Shown piece by piece: positions 10,249 through 22,109 of a stretch of DNA of 47,623 nucleotides. Under the pieces are notes generated by a model. It saw only the letters and a program-made list of their open reading frames with translations, did not search any database and was not told where the DNA came from. Source of the stretch: Perkinsus marinus ATCC 50983 (taxonomy: Eukaryota; Perkinsozoa; Perkinsida; Perkinsidae); contig NW_003211397.1 in NCBI RefSeq assembly GCF_000006405.1, forward strand, positions 314,817 through 362,439. The letters are read 5' to 3'. Both the position numbers and the translations under genes were made by a program. Numbering within the stretch: position 1 is the stretch's first letter; each line of letters starts with the position of its first letter.

Positions 10249-10653
10249 GTGATTAGTTCTGAGAACCAAGCGGATTCTCTGCTCGGAGCAGAGAACGGAG
10301 TCCGTTCGTGGGTCGCATTGAAAGGCCTCGGAGTAGTAAATGACGATCTTCCTCCTGAATTCGAGTCCAAGCCAGCGCCGCATATGCCTCACTTGGTCCA
10401 TAATGTGGACATTGATCGGCTCATTCGTATTCGGCGTGAGTCAAAGCTCTCTGATGAGGTTGTGAAGGTGCTGTTGGATGAGAGTGATGGTACCATACCG
10501 CCTACGGTGAAGAAAGCCTTGAAACGGGAGAGGCTTTGCGATGACGGCGTTCTACTTGCACCAACCTATCTCCATGGTGATCTCACTCGAATTTTGAGGG
10601 AAGTGAGTTCTCATGATGAGAATCTCATCCCAACGAACACCCAATGGTTATAA
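10249..10653 (+). pseudogene. Open-frame fragment, paralogue of 5224-5541
   Basis: Encodes 134 residues from the first Met with DIDRLIRIRRES, KVLLDES and TIPPTVKKALKRERLCDD. The family is unknown to me. A perfect palindrome (10-base arms TTCTCTGCTC, one-base centre) inside it at 10275-10295 is absent from the paralogue, which argues against strong protein-level constraint. It is probably a relic. Confidence 0.35.
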
Positions 10654-10675
10654 AAGAATGCCTGATACCATTTCC

Positions 10676-10697
10676 ATGACAAGCTGTCATTGACAAC
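10676..10697. repeat. 7-8-7 motif (8-mer ATGACAAC), one mismatch
   Basis: The same unit is present in the paralogous segment at 5632-5653, so it predates the segmental duplication. Confidence 0.8.
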
Positions 10698-11129
10698 TCG
10701 ACAGCGGATTGCTTGAAACTGCTTGTAACCCAAGGCTCATCAGGGCGACGTGCCTAAGTCGAGCTGACGATCGCCTACCAATGATATTACACCATACAGG
10801 GAAAGTGTATCATCATCCTACCACGATTGAGTCGTCGATTAATATTATCTTCAACCGACTATCTTAAACACTTCGACCTCTCGCCAGAAAACCTTCCTCC
10901 AACAGAATTTCGCCGTCCTAATAACGGGAAGTATGCAGGCGGCTATAGGGCCCACGAGACCGTGCCGCTTCAAACTATCAAGAAGGAGAAGAAAAAAAAT
11001 AACGGGGAGGAGAATGAGGATTCCAAGTTACCATCCATCGAAAAGGTACGATAGCTGCTCTGAAATAATCGCAGAATGGCGAGTGAGGGCCGAAAGACTA
11101 AAGGCTCTATTCTAGAGGAATCGTAACAC

Positions 11130-12767
11130 TTAGCAATGAGGCTCTCTGACGTAGTAAGAACCCGCGGTGATTATACTACCACATCTCTGAGCCATATTAC
11201 TGGTAACTGACTTCTGCCCGAGGCGCAATGCTTCAGGTTTGGTCAAGTTGATAACGTAGTCCCCTTTGAGCTGGTGGGTAGGAGTAGTGAAAATATCCAT
11301 ACTATAAATATCAAAAGGAGTGAACTCAGAACAGGAGAGCTCATGGTCGCCTAGAGCGCCACCAGCACGGAGCAATTCACACACGAGAGCGCTGCAAACG
11401 CGCGAGGGTCCCATCACGGCCTGGCCGTTACGATGGATATGGTAGGTCCAGTTGTCCTTCTCTGGAATAGTTGGGAGCACAGCAGAGCCGCCCTTGAGCT
11501 TGGCATCGGCCATCTTGAGCAGATCACTCACATTCAATGCAGTTGTGTTCATGCGATGGTTTAAGGCCTCGAGGAAAAGCAGGTTGGCGATATCGGGCCT
11601 AACACGCTCGACCAAACCGAGAAGGACTTGGATGAGCTCCCATGATAGGCAGGTTTGGTAGTCATCCATCGGAAGGCAGGGATAATTGCTCTTGATAGTA
11701 TCCGCGATAGTGAAGAGGAAGTTATTGAATCCGTAGTCATTGCCCTCGAACTCGGTGATGAACTTCTTCCAGGCAGCATCGTTGTCGAAGCTGTCACGGA
11801 GTTCGTTCTTCAGAGGAATGTGAACGGCGTTTTTATAAGGAGCAGTATCGTTCTTGAGATATTCTTCAAATGTGAGCTTGCGGACACCAGTATACCAGCT
11901 TTCAACAACGTAGAGTTTTTGAGTCTCGGGCTCACGCAAGAACATCGCAGTATGACTTGCTAGGGAACCGCCACTCCACATAATAGATGTACTCTGGCCA
12001 TCGATGCAAGTGACCATAATGGCATCACCAGGATGAATATCTTCCTCAGATATCTTAACTTCACCAGGGTTGGTACGCTTCTCGAAAGTGATGTTCATGA
12101 AGTGTTTAACGAAGTCGAGGGCGTGATCATGACCACGCAAAAAGGCTACGGTTTTATCGATGCCTTCAACTGCATTTTTCAGCGAAGTGCGGAGATCAAA
12201 GAAGTAGATATTTCCCTTGTTAGCAGTCCAGGTATAGATTTTGGTGCCATGCAGTTCCTCATATCGCGCAGAGAAGTCATCAGCGTTACCGTATACAATA
12301 TATTCAGCACAAGTTCGAGAGAAGGCATCTTGGTAGTCAGCTTCGATCACGATGGTGCCATTTTGTTGTTCAGTTGAGCGTACCTTGATGGATCGGAAGC
12401 AGCGGCCACTGAAGCTATGCCACTGCCCGTCGTTGTCCAAGGTCGCAACATATCTCGGGACAAAGTTGTAAAGCATATCAACACCCTCAATATGATCATC
12501 AACAGTATCCGCAATCTCCAAAGCCCAACTGAGGAGCTCCGACTTAGCCCAGGACTTCAAGTGAGTTATAGAGCTCTCGAACCAGTCTATAATGGGATGG
12601 GCAGACGAGCTAGAAGACCCATCGGTTTTGATTGTAGGCTCGGAGTTGAGGTATTCCTCGATACTTCGCGAGTTAAAGATGATAGAATTACTGCCACGCC
12701 CAGGAAGTCGAGCAACAACTATATTGAAGATTGACCAGAGGGTTAAGACGTTGCAGCCGATGCGCAT
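11130..12767 (-). CDS. Secreted permuted NlpC/P60-like protein, copy 3
   Basis: A single-exon gene for 545 aa and the closest paralogue of 6022-7659. It has the same N-terminal signal peptide, Ser-rich linker, PGD turn, His272, VESW and Cys458 in a CSALVCELL context, so the permuted NlpC/P60-like core looks intact. The two paralogues are almost identical in the 3' half and drift in the 5' half, a gradient that suggests gene conversion or selection. Flanking DNA is duplicated too, so the pair arose by segmental duplication. All catalytic candidate residues are kept in all three copies. Confidence 0.85.
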   Translation of the reverse strand: MRIGCNVLTLWSIFNIVVARLPGRGSNSIIFNSRSIEEYLNSEPTIKTDGSSSSSAHPIIDWFESSITHLKSWAKSELLSWALEIADTVDDHIEGVDMLYNFVPRYVATLDNDGQWHSFSGRCFRSIKVRSTEQQNGTIVIEADYQDAFSRTCAEYIVYGNADDFSARYEELHGTKIYTWTANKGNIYFFDLRTSLKNAVEGIDKTVAFLRGHDHALDFVKHFMNITFEKRTNPGEVKISEEDIHPGDAIMVTCIDGQSTSIMWSGGSLASHTAMFLREPETQKLYVVESWYTGVRKLTFEEYLKNDTAPYKNAVHIPLKNELRDSFDNDAAWKKFITEFEGNDYGFNNFLFTIADTIKSNYPCLPMDDYQTCLSWELIQVLLGLVERVRPDIANLLFLEALNHRMNTTALNVSDLLKMADAKLKGGSAVLPTIPEKDNWTYHIHRNGQAVMGPSRVCSALVCELLRAGGALGDHELSCSEFTPFDIYSMDIFTTPTHQLKGDYVINLTKPEALRLGQKSVTSNMAQRCGSIITAGSYYVREPHC

Positions 12768-12894
12768 CGGAGAACACGGTAAAGGCCAACTGTAAGGAGG
12801 CGAAACATTCTATTCAGCAGCGCTGAATGAAGGACGCGTCATCAGCAGATGCTTGAAATCCGCTACCCGAATCAAATTACACTCATAGAGAATT

Positions 12895-12916
12895 CCCATT
12901 GCCAATGGGCCATTGG
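12895..12916. repeat. 7-8-7 motif (8-mer CCCATTGG)
   Basis: A perfect unit. The paralogous site at 7787-7794 carries the single 8-mer CCCATTGG. Confidence 0.9.
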
Positions 12917-13512
12917 AGATGCTCGGATCACAGTGGTGCACACAGAATGGCTCAGCTAAAGTGACATAATGGTCAGCTACATTATATAACATCAATGAAG
13001 TCACGTACAGTTGATCGGTGGTCAGCCAAGGAAGGGCTTTGTCCCGCAGTTGAACTACGGTGGTTCCGCATATGAGTTATATGCCTAATGCATCATGATA
13101 TGACCAACGCTACATGGACAACCAAGCTAGAGTTGACTACTGTGCGTGCGTTTTTCTTATGCAAATGCGTGAAAATTCGATTTCTCGGGTAATACGGCGA
13201 ATATTCATACAATATCTCAGCATAATGAATGCATCCATATAACAAGTATACACTAGGAGTTTGGTTGGCTAAATCGAACTCCCGATTGACTTATTGAGGC
13301 GCGTGCTAAAATGACCGTAGGCAGGCGTGCAAATTTCTTAAGCAATTCTGTTGTCCGCAACTCAGATGGCCAAAGGCAGCTTCCTAACCGAGGAAGAAAA
13401 GGCTATGCTAGTGAAATGATCATCAGGCCGAAAGAGTTTAAACGTGTGTATTGTGGGCCCTACACGTGCACACCCCATAGACGATTTCAGTGGCGCAAAG
13501 CTTCGCTAAGAC

Positions 13513-13534
13513 TACAACGTCGTTGTAACAACGA
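13513..13534. repeat. 7-8-7 motif (8-mer TACAACGA)
   Basis: A perfect 22-base unit. Confidence 0.9.
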
Positions 13535-13713
13535 CAGGTCTCACTCCTAAATCAATAAGATGTCAACTGTAAGCGTGTGCAGTATATGCGCAGTAGCCTT
13601 GACAAGTCATGGCTGGCGCTATACCGGAAGAGTTCTTCATGATGCTCGTCACGGGACGAGCTCCTGCCTTAGATCAGATACACGCATGCGCCTTTGCTGG
13701 CACACTTGGCGTA

Positions 13714-13735
13714 CGCGCGGACCGCGCGGCGCGGT
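13714..13735. repeat. 7-8-7 motif (8-mer CGCGCGGT)
   Basis: A perfect 22-base unit, GC-rich. Confidence 0.9.
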
Positions 13736-14695
13736 AGGAGCACGTGGGGACCAATCACCAGAACAAGTGTGAGAAGCGAATCAATCAGCGATATACACAA
13801 GAGTCCGTCAAGCACAAGTTATGAGATGAAGTTGCCGTGGTCAACCACGAGGGACCGCCAAATGAAGCAAGTATTTACCACAACTTCGTTACAGGTCCGA
13901 AATTCGCAATCCAAATATCCTTCCAGCAGTGCGCGCGGCTAGCTCGAGAAGGAGTCCCCCCCTAGAAGCACCTCCAACTTCCGCGTGATGGAATATTTGC
14001 TGAGCTTCGAGAACAACGAACGAAACATTCGAACGTTTGGCTGCCGCTGAGCCTACTCTCATATGAGATTTTTCCTTTAAACCCTCTACATTGGCGTTAT
14101 AGTCTACCACTGACCAGGGAATGACCACCTACCAATTCGATTCTTTCCACTTCCAAGATAGTAAGCATGAAACGAGGTATATCTCAGTAAAATACTGCAC
14201 GCTCGCAGGATGCCCGGGACGAACGTCATTGAGCAGCTATACTTCTCTACAGGTACCTAGGAACTCATTCAATAGTCCATATATGAGACCATCACAGCTA
14301 GCAGGGTCCAATCATGGTCTTGCACTAGGTACCAACGAACGTTCTTGAGAACTTCTGTGCACTTGATACTGATACCCGGAATTGATGTCCGCGAAAATGC
14401 ATTCCCTAGTCATGAAACTGATCTCATCTGCGAACTTGATTCTCTATTCGAGTCTATCAGCGAATGAGATTTCATTATTCGCCCAACTGGTGACTTCAAC
14501 CGCAAAATAGACTTCTGAAAAGTACAGTTATGCACTATTGATCACTGATTGTTAGAAACTAGGATTAATCTAAGACGAACTGCTCCTGAAGTTCGCAGCG
14601 CCAACTTCGTGTCTAAGAGAAATCACACAGTTGCTGGACCGCACATTGAACTCAACACCTCAGCCCAGTCGTGCAGGAAATGAACAAGCAGCCAA

Positions 14696-17600
14696 TTAGA
14701 CTATCCCAGCCATTCGGGGATCTTCGGCTTCTTTATCTTCCTCGTCCACCGTAACTTGTTCATCGTCTTGCGACCCCGCTACTGCCGCTGACTTCCTTCC
14801 CTTCGACCCCTGACATAATCGTCCTACACTAAATACAACATGAACAAATATCATGCCACGACTGTGCATGCAGAAGCTCATCACAATTTCCTATGATCAA
14901 GAAAACTCAGTGTGAGGAAATGCTGTCCAGCTTATAGACTTTTGCAATACTTATTCCCATTGCTAGCCTAGCATACGCTTAATGATAACTGTATTGATGA
15001 CAAGTTGAGAACCACTTGTTAATGACTCTTGCTGAGTTGTCTAATCCCAACACTCACTTTCGCGGTACCAGCTCCTTTAACTTTGAACATATTGGGCGCA
15101 CTGCCCGGCAACAGCACCTTGGACTTGTGTGCTCCTTTGTTGTAACTACAACCACCAATGATAACTCAGTTGTCCTGCGAACACCGTACCTCCGTGTGAG
15201 AGCACTTTTCGTCTTAGCATCAATCGTCTTGTATCTGACAACATCGACTTCATCATCAACGACTCTCGCGAAGTCGCGTCAACTCATCAGGTTGTGTTGG
15301 CAGTCTTAGATCTGTAAGGCACTCCAACACTCCATCCTTCGACACACCCAGTTGATCAAGCAGTTGAATACAGCTAGCCACCTGAGAGCAACGAATAGTC
15401 AACTACTATCCCCAACCAAGGCCTTACCGAAGCGTGAGTGTCCTCCTTGCCGTTCTTCAACGGCTGCAAAATACTGTCATAAAGCAGGTCCATATAGCCC
15501 TGCAGTGCGCACATGCATTGAGAGTAATCGACTATATTCAGACAATACCGAAGTTCGAAGATCTCGGGCAGACATTGATGTCGTCTGTGACAGCATACCA
15601 CGAAGTTCGCGAACCTACGAGTAGTCTGCAACGGCGAAGGGAACGAAGGCACGCACCAGTCGAGCGTTCTTGGTAGTAGTGGAGTTCGCTCCCAACCACT
15701 GAGGAAACTCCGGAAAGCCGATGAAGTTGTTACAGTAGAAAGATGGGCCCACAGTTGAAAGGACCTATACATCAACCAATTCACCAACTGAGAGAAAAAG
15801 TTCAGAGACACTGCAAAACTGAGGAGCTATAAATTGTGCGGATGGCAACCAAAGAATCCTACGCAGTGCGAGGGCAGTAGCGTCCATTCCTGACCGCTCC
15901 TAACAGCTGTGGATATCATATCCGCCTCGCTCATGAGGTCGGCAGCCTTGGCAATGCCAGCCAAGGCCCGAGTGCTTGCCGGCCCAACCACCTAGCAAAA
16001 GATGAAAAGAGGCGGAGCGAAGCTGCTCAGCACATTCTCAACACATTTGATGTAGTTCTGCTGCATTAATAAAGGAATCAAATCATAGTCTACATAATAC
16101 CTGAAAATATGCAAGGTTGCAGCATGGAAGATACAAAGCAGGTCCGAATTACATATCACTCCGCTCTTTAAAGGACAAACGCCGTGCCATTGTCGAAGTA
16201 AGGAGGGTCTTGCACACATCAAAAGGACCTTCACATTTCCCTTCAACATCAACAACATCATCATCTCAGCCTATTCCTACTTAGCATATTCTGCACGTCC
16301 TTCCCCCCACCACGAGTACCAACCGATACCGTTGCGGCCTTACCCGACTCCGCAGCCAGACTGAGCATCTCTAGATTGTTGATTATCTAAATCGACCATC
16401 ATCTCTGTTGAAGTTACAACAACGTAACGCAGGCGCTAATACCAAATATTCAACGAAAATTTCCTACGACTGACAACCTCAGAATTATCGTCTAATGATT
16501 TTTCAGATGCCGAATCCACCTCCTACATGAATGAACGATAAAATGACCCTTCACGCGCCACAAAATAATCCCACAAATTTCCGACATACCCCATGTAACA
16601 ACCGCCGATTTTTCATGGTTACCTATGACATTCTTTGAGATTATAGTGATTTCTAACTACCTCAGACTCTTTTGCGTTTACATAATAGAAGTGAAACTCC
16701 CATGAACTAGTATTGGGAGAATATATGCTCGCTTTTCTCAGCTGAGCTCAGGAGTTTCCATCATAAAATGTATTATATAAACATATATAAATATATATAT
16801 TATTAATATTTTAATAATAATATTAGTAATATTTTATATTATATAAATATATTATTATTACTCCATTATAAAAGTGTTTTTCCTGAAACTTCCTCCCAGA
16901 ATTTCTGTACAGCCTACTTACGATACTCACCTGGCGCATATCCCCACCGAGCTGTTCCGCCAGCATCGCCATAGCGTCCGTATCAACCTAACGGGAACAA
17001 CAACATTTCGCCGAACAGGGACAGCACACAAGAACTCACATGAACTCCCTCAGACTTTGCTATAGCCGCCACTCGTTGGCTACACTGAGCTCCCGTTGGC
17101 TTCGTAAAGCGGATGTCATAACAGGAGTTAGCCAAGGAGCGCACCTATAAAGCCTTGTTATGAATTTGCAGAAAAGACCTTCGAGCCGTAGTAGTTTGGT
17201 TTTTGCTTTCTAGAATCTCGACCCCAGAGGGCCTAGAACCTCCGTCTAATTCCTCACAAAACTTCTTGGCCAACTCTTAGGAGTAGATTGACTCGGACAT
17301 AGCCCTGCTTACGAGCAGCTGGTGTTACCTTAGTGCTCATCCTGTCGTTGCAGATACACATAACTGGCATCTAAAAAGGAGAGAACCTCTTTATATAGCA
17401 ATAGAAATAACAGTGTGGGAAAAATATGCACGTGTTGGTGACAATATGAAAATTGTGAAGAATTTCTCCGAGATTATTACGAGCCTATACACTCCTGCCC
17501 GGATTCGTATGTGAACTTCTACAATTAGCGAGTAAACTCCTGAGCTCAGCTGAGGGAAGCGAACAGATATTCCTCCAACACTGACACACACCATGTGCCG

Positions 17601-20600
17601 AGCAAACCACAATAAAGTTTCTTTTACGCACATGAATCCAAAGGTCGACTACAAAAGATTCAAATCATGTCCACAACAGTACTCTCCCACCTTGCTCTTC
17701 TTAATGAGTTGAATAAGTGCCGCTCCTCCTCCTCTGTCCCCTCCAGACATGCCGTCCACCTCGTCCATAACCAAACACGGCTTCCTGAGTTCTATCGATT
17801 CACACTCGACAAGTCCCTATTATTCCCACTGCTTGAGTGAGTAGTTCTGTCCGATAACCGCATTGGTCGCCAGTCCTGAAGCCAGATTATCAACAGTCGC
17901 CTTGTTGCGTTGATCGGAGGCGTTGAACTCCATCGGCATCTAAAATACACGATACCATCACAACAAGATGCAGAATATTTACATAACCCAGTTCTCGAGC
18001 GACAAGGCGACATGCCGTGGTTTTGCCTATACCAGGTGGGCCCGAGACCAAAACTGCCTTGGCATTCACATTCTCCGGTACCTTACATCCACAAAGACGT
18101 TCCAAACACATCGACAAACCCTCGCTAAGTCTACTAAACCATATAAGCTACATTGAAAGATTCTCTCACCAACATATTTTGCGCGCACAGCGAAGATTGA
18201 TCGATTATGATTCTTTACTGACTGATAGCACAATAAACCATAAACAACCACAAGGGTGGCAAAAAATCAGAGAGAAATAATTATCAAATGCCTCGTATGC
18301 CTACATATTCCGAATACTAATATACTTATAAAATATTATGTAACCCAACAACTTACCCCACGCCCTCTGAATGTCACCGGTTTCTTTTGTCCATGAACAT
18401 GCACCTGAGCCATAGACCTACTCATACGCAGCGAAGCATACACTGTGAAAATCACTACTACACAACTACATCAGCTCAACTGTCGAGACACATAACATTC
18501 ATGTGTCCAAAAAGCATGTACCGGGGATCGAACCCGCAACCACCAGTTTCCTCGCAGAAATCTACTCATTCACTGAGCTTCACAACGACGAACCTCATTA
18601 TTCGACATGATAATTCAAAACAATAACAAAATATCATATAAGAAAAAAACAAAAGACTCCACAAGGCGGTGAGCCGCTCGCGATGGCAATTGAGATTTTC
18701 CCAATCGGCACTGGGGGAAAAATATTCCAACAAAAAATGGCAAAAACGACAAGATACAATTGCGACCCACCTTTTCCCAGTCCTGTAACCATGTTCTCAA
18801 CTTGGTGATAGGTGCGTTGTTCCCTACCAAATCCTTCAGCGTGCGAGGCTTATATCTGATCACCATCACATCTTACCCTCATCATAGACAACAACAGTGC
18901 TGCAAAAAATGTTCGCTTTCCTCAGCTGAGCTCCAAATTTTCCTCACTAATCATAAAATTTTATATACGAATTGGAAGAATATATACGACTAGTGTACAG
19001 ACACTAACAAGGATTTCCCAAACTTTCCTCAGAGTTTTCATATTGTCACCAACACATGTGGTTGACCATGCGCAAATTTTACCACACGGGACAACAAAGA
19101 CCCCACTTTTCCGTCCATAGGATTCCCTTCACATCGCCACCACTACTGCCGTCTTTTCGTGACGATGTCGGCTTGATCGCATCAACAGTGACTTTCACTT
19201 GCTCCTGAAAATAAAAGTAATACCACACCTTCGAATAATTTCACATAACTACAGTCAACACTGTTCGCTGCATCCGATCGTTTTTACCAATGGATTCTTA
19301 TCAAAATCATAACAGAGGTAAAAAACTATATTTCGCACATTTTACAACTCCTCCATAGCGTGATCGATTACGTAAAATTTGGACATTTTCTTTCCCAGAT
19401 GCTACTCGTGTTAGGACAACTCCTGTAACCAATCGCACTGTAGCTCACCGCAGCGCTGCCAACCTTCAGCCAATTATATAAGTAAACATACGAGTCCGAA
19501 TAAAAACATGTAAAAATCCTTGATAATTCCTCAACATTGCCTTGGAAATTTTCCATTTTATCACTAACATGTTTTCCACCCACATTTCCCATGGAAAGTC
19601 AAATATACCTCCAACTTACCACCGCGACATTGCCAGCCTTCATAAGCCCCGCTTTCTGAAGTTTCTCTATGAATTCACTTTCTTGCAACAAACTAGGTCC
19701 CGGCTTCCCTGCTGCCCTCAACTCTTGCGTCTTTTTGAACCTAAAATTTCAAAAATTTTAAAAAAAGTGAGGAGAAAAAATTACAACATCTCGAAGTGAA
19801 CTCAGAGTAGTCTATTAGTAACCAATGTCAGTTACTCTCTTATGACTATATAAGAACTTGCATAGGTTATAACAGCTATGTGATAACACTGGAGTTTCAC
19901 GACTACCCGTTTTACGTGAAGTGGCGTAAAACACGAAATTTGCGCTATGCGGTAGTCGTGAAATATGTTTTCCACTAGTGTTATTCATATCATTAGGGTG
20001 GTGAAACTCCACTGTTATCACACACGTATGTGCAATCACACACAATAAAGTCAACCAATTGAAATAATAACCACATATTATCACAACAGCTCACTTAGAG
20101 CCTTCCTCAATAGGTCGACCATCCTCCAATACTGACCCTACTACTAGATACGTCGTACCTTACAAGGAGCAACTAAGCGTGTGGATAAACTGCAACACTC
20201 ACGCCCAGAGACTGCCGTGGTGACCTTTGCGCCAGCTAGCTTCGCTTTAGTCACTGCCAAGTCTCGCTGAAAAATTAACAAAATTCTAACAGTAGTAATA
20301 TACTCAACGTAATGCAATACGCTCTCGTACAGACCTCAAGCCGCTCCAAATTGCCGGTAAAGACAAGCGTCTTTCCATTGAAAGGCTTCTCATCCGTCAC
20401 TGCTGGTGGCGGCGACTTCGCCGACTTGCGAGGCTTAGGGGATGCTCCTACGGGCTGTTACGATGTTCGCGCAGTCGGTTTTTCAAGTTATCACATTCGC
20501 GCATGAAACAGCTATAATTACAGATCCTAAATTCACCAATAATTCTTCATAGAAAAATAATTTCTGTTTCCTCGTCCATTCCGAACACTACATGCATCGC

Positions 20601-21825
20601 CCACCCGAAATGCACAACCTTCACATAGTCTTCCTAGATGTATAGCAGGAATATCGAGGAGTTCAGGTACAAGGTATGGCATAACCATTTGAGAGGGAGA
20701 CGATTCAGATCACTCTACTCGTTAGTAAAAACGATGAATCATGAGTAGGGAAGGTCAATCGAAGTTGAGCAAGGAATCGGCTATTCCTTCCTCACTTGGA
20801 AGAGATAATAGGATATTCGTAGGATGCAATTCCGAACAGCATCTTACCAGTATCCAAAAACCCGGTTAACAATAGTCAGCTGCAAAGCCCTATAAGCCAT
20901 ACAATTCCCTCCATTAACCTGCCTTTTCTCGCTTTCGCCGATGCGGCTGATTTCGGCGCCGGACTCCTATGCTGCTTCCTCACCTTAGCTGAGGACTTCG
21001 GCGGTGTGGCCGGCGAATCTGAGAAGAAGACTACCACTCAATAGTAGCAGTGTTCCCTTCAACTCTACGCTTTCTCTTCTTCGCCGACTTAGGCCGACCC
21101 GTTGAGCCATCCTCGGAACTACTCCCCAGTGATATCGGAGCGGGGGACTTCGCCATCGCAGACTTGGATTTCGATGCAGCTCCTCCTGAACAGAACCAGT
21201 GAGTAATCATTGATAACGCCGCTGACGAATCGAGAGGTTCTATAAGAACGCTGATTCCAGTAGAGCAGCCTGGTACTAGTCGGTATTGCTACCACTAGGC
21301 ATCTACGACTATACATGAAGGTAAAGCTGGAATTGTGGACTGGATAGAAACGCAATAGCAGACAGGTCGTAGTTTTATCAACAAATCCCAGGTTGAAAGC
21401 TGCCAACAGAATACTACAACATTTCAACTAAACCGATGAGGATTCACAAGCATCTCTTAGGTAGTCGGGCGAACAAGCGTTTCGGACATTACATGGCGAA
21501 TACCACAAAGACGCTAAAGTTCTTCTACTCGCCTCTATACCACTTCGAAGTATTTCCATCTAGATCAGCAGTAATACCACACTTTCATCCTCACCTGCTC
21601 CAAAAAATGCTGCAATACTGTTGATATCAGCCTTCGACTTGACATCCTTTCCACCCTGGTTCTTATGCTCCTTTTTGGACTACAGGGAAAACGGTGAATC
21701 ACACCGTAAACTTGAGTCATCGCCCACTTCAATTCGTGGAGGTATTCCTTTCGTTCTCCCACCCACTGGCGGTGACGGTGATTGGGCAACTCTGAAGGCG
21801 AAATCGACTCCAGCCGCAGTGTCAT
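14696..21825 (-). CDS. RFC1: Replication factor C large subunit, multi-exon
   Basis: RFC1 is the large ATPase of the clamp loader that opens PCNA on DNA in the nucleus. Exons read in order on the minus strand: a PIP-like segment ADINSIAAFFGAG (21595-21679); Lys/Pro/Ser-rich linkers (21069-21185, 20919-21018); a BRCT domain split over GKTLVFTGNLERLE (20335-20447) and RDLAVTKAKLAGAKV (20203-20266); then 19620-19740; ILWTEK (19107-19204) joined to YKPRTLKDLVG (18771-18855); Walker A SGPPGIGKTTA (17983-18081); NASDQR (17830-17939); Walker B LVMDEVDGM (17701-17791); MCICNDR (17329-17370); RSLANSCYDIRF (17040-17144); LAEQLGGDMRQ (16931-16987); YYVDYDLIPLLMQQNY (16034-16100); the C-terminal all-helical part to about 15000; and an acidic Lys-rich tail ending at 14696. 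Introns are mostly 38-52 nt, with several expanded by element B or A. The first exon and a 32-nt first intron are the least certain parts, and an exon between 20450 and 20918 may be missed. Confidence 0.9.
16711..16870 (-). mobile_element. Partial element B plus AT-rich tract in RFC1 intron
   Basis: 16711-16762 matches the CAGCTGAGCTCAGGAGTTT end of element B. It runs into about 100 bases of nearly pure A/T (16765-16865). All of it lies inside the RFC1 intron downstream of the GGDMRQ exon. Confidence 0.65.
17411..17583 (+). mobile_element. Element B, complete copy
   Basis: It begins CAGTGTGGGAAAAATATG and ends with the inverted form ATATTCCTCCAACACTG (173 bp). Internal landmarks are GTTGGTGACAATATGAAAAT on the left and CTCCTGAGCTCAGCTGAGG on the right. 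No coding capacity. It lies in the RFC1 intron between the Walker B and CICNDR exons. Confidence 0.8.
18509..18586 (-). other. tRNA-like sequence in RFC1 intron
   Basis: On the minus strand it has a D-arm-like part (AGCTCAGTGAATGAGT) and a good T-arm/B-box (GGGTTCGATCCCCGG), followed by a T run. The acceptor stem does not pair, so a functional tRNA is unlikely. It resembles a degenerate tRNA or a tRNA-derived short element. Confidence 0.45.
18898..19090 (-). mobile_element. Element B copy in RFC1 intron
   Basis: Both characteristic ends are present in reverse order: TTTCCTCAGCTGAGCTC at the left and GTCACCAACACATGTGGTTG near 19045 on the right. It fills most of the intron between exons 19107-19204 and 18771-18855. 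Confidence 0.7.
19890..20011. mobile_element. Element A copy in RFC1 intron
   Basis: Terminal inverted repeats GGAGTTTCAC and GTGAAACTCC, with the internal landmarks TTTTACGTGAAGTGGCGTAA and CATATCATTAGGGTGG. It is flanked by ACT on both sides, a possible 3-bp target duplication. Non-coding miniature element. Confidence 0.8.
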
Positions 21826-22109
21826 ATCTAACAATATACGAAGTATGGCCTCCGATACTTGATATCTAGATTGAGATCATTGCTTCTTACGTGAACTTCG
21901 CCTTCTTCTGCATACTGAGCGCAAAAATGTACTTGTAAAACTACAAGTGAGTGCGTACGTCAGCGCGCGCCATTACGATGTCAGCGCGACAAGAGATGTC
22001 GCTCGCCCCATGCTGTATTCCTCGCTCGGCTGTAATCGTTACATCTATCTTTCGGATCTTAGGAACGGCTAGATCCCCTATAGACGTTCTTCAGGTCAAG
22101 TCTTGGAAC

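Larger units (their letters stand above)
10122..13138. repeat. Segmental duplication, copy 2
   Basis: Partner of 5215-8018 (see that entry). The boundaries are approximate. Confidence 0.8.
13139..14695. other. Intergenic region, no gene recognised
   Basis: Two 7-8-7 motifs lie at 13513-13534 and 13714-13735. A short frame near 13368 reads MAKGSFLTEEEKAML, which could be a relic of a transposase-like helix-turn-helix but stops at once. The minus frame at 13889-14128 (79 aa) has no recognisable feature. Confidence 0.45.

Noticed and set aside
13311-13550. Possible transposase helix-turn-helix (LTEEEKAML)
   Set aside because: Only about 15 residues are suggestive, stops follow in frame, and no terminal repeats were found.
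17145-17328. Open segment LAKKFCEELDGG inside RFC1, which looked like an exon
   Set aside because: The family-conserved continuation RSLANSCYDIRF begins at 17144 and joins CICNDRMSTK in frame, so this segment falls inside the intron.
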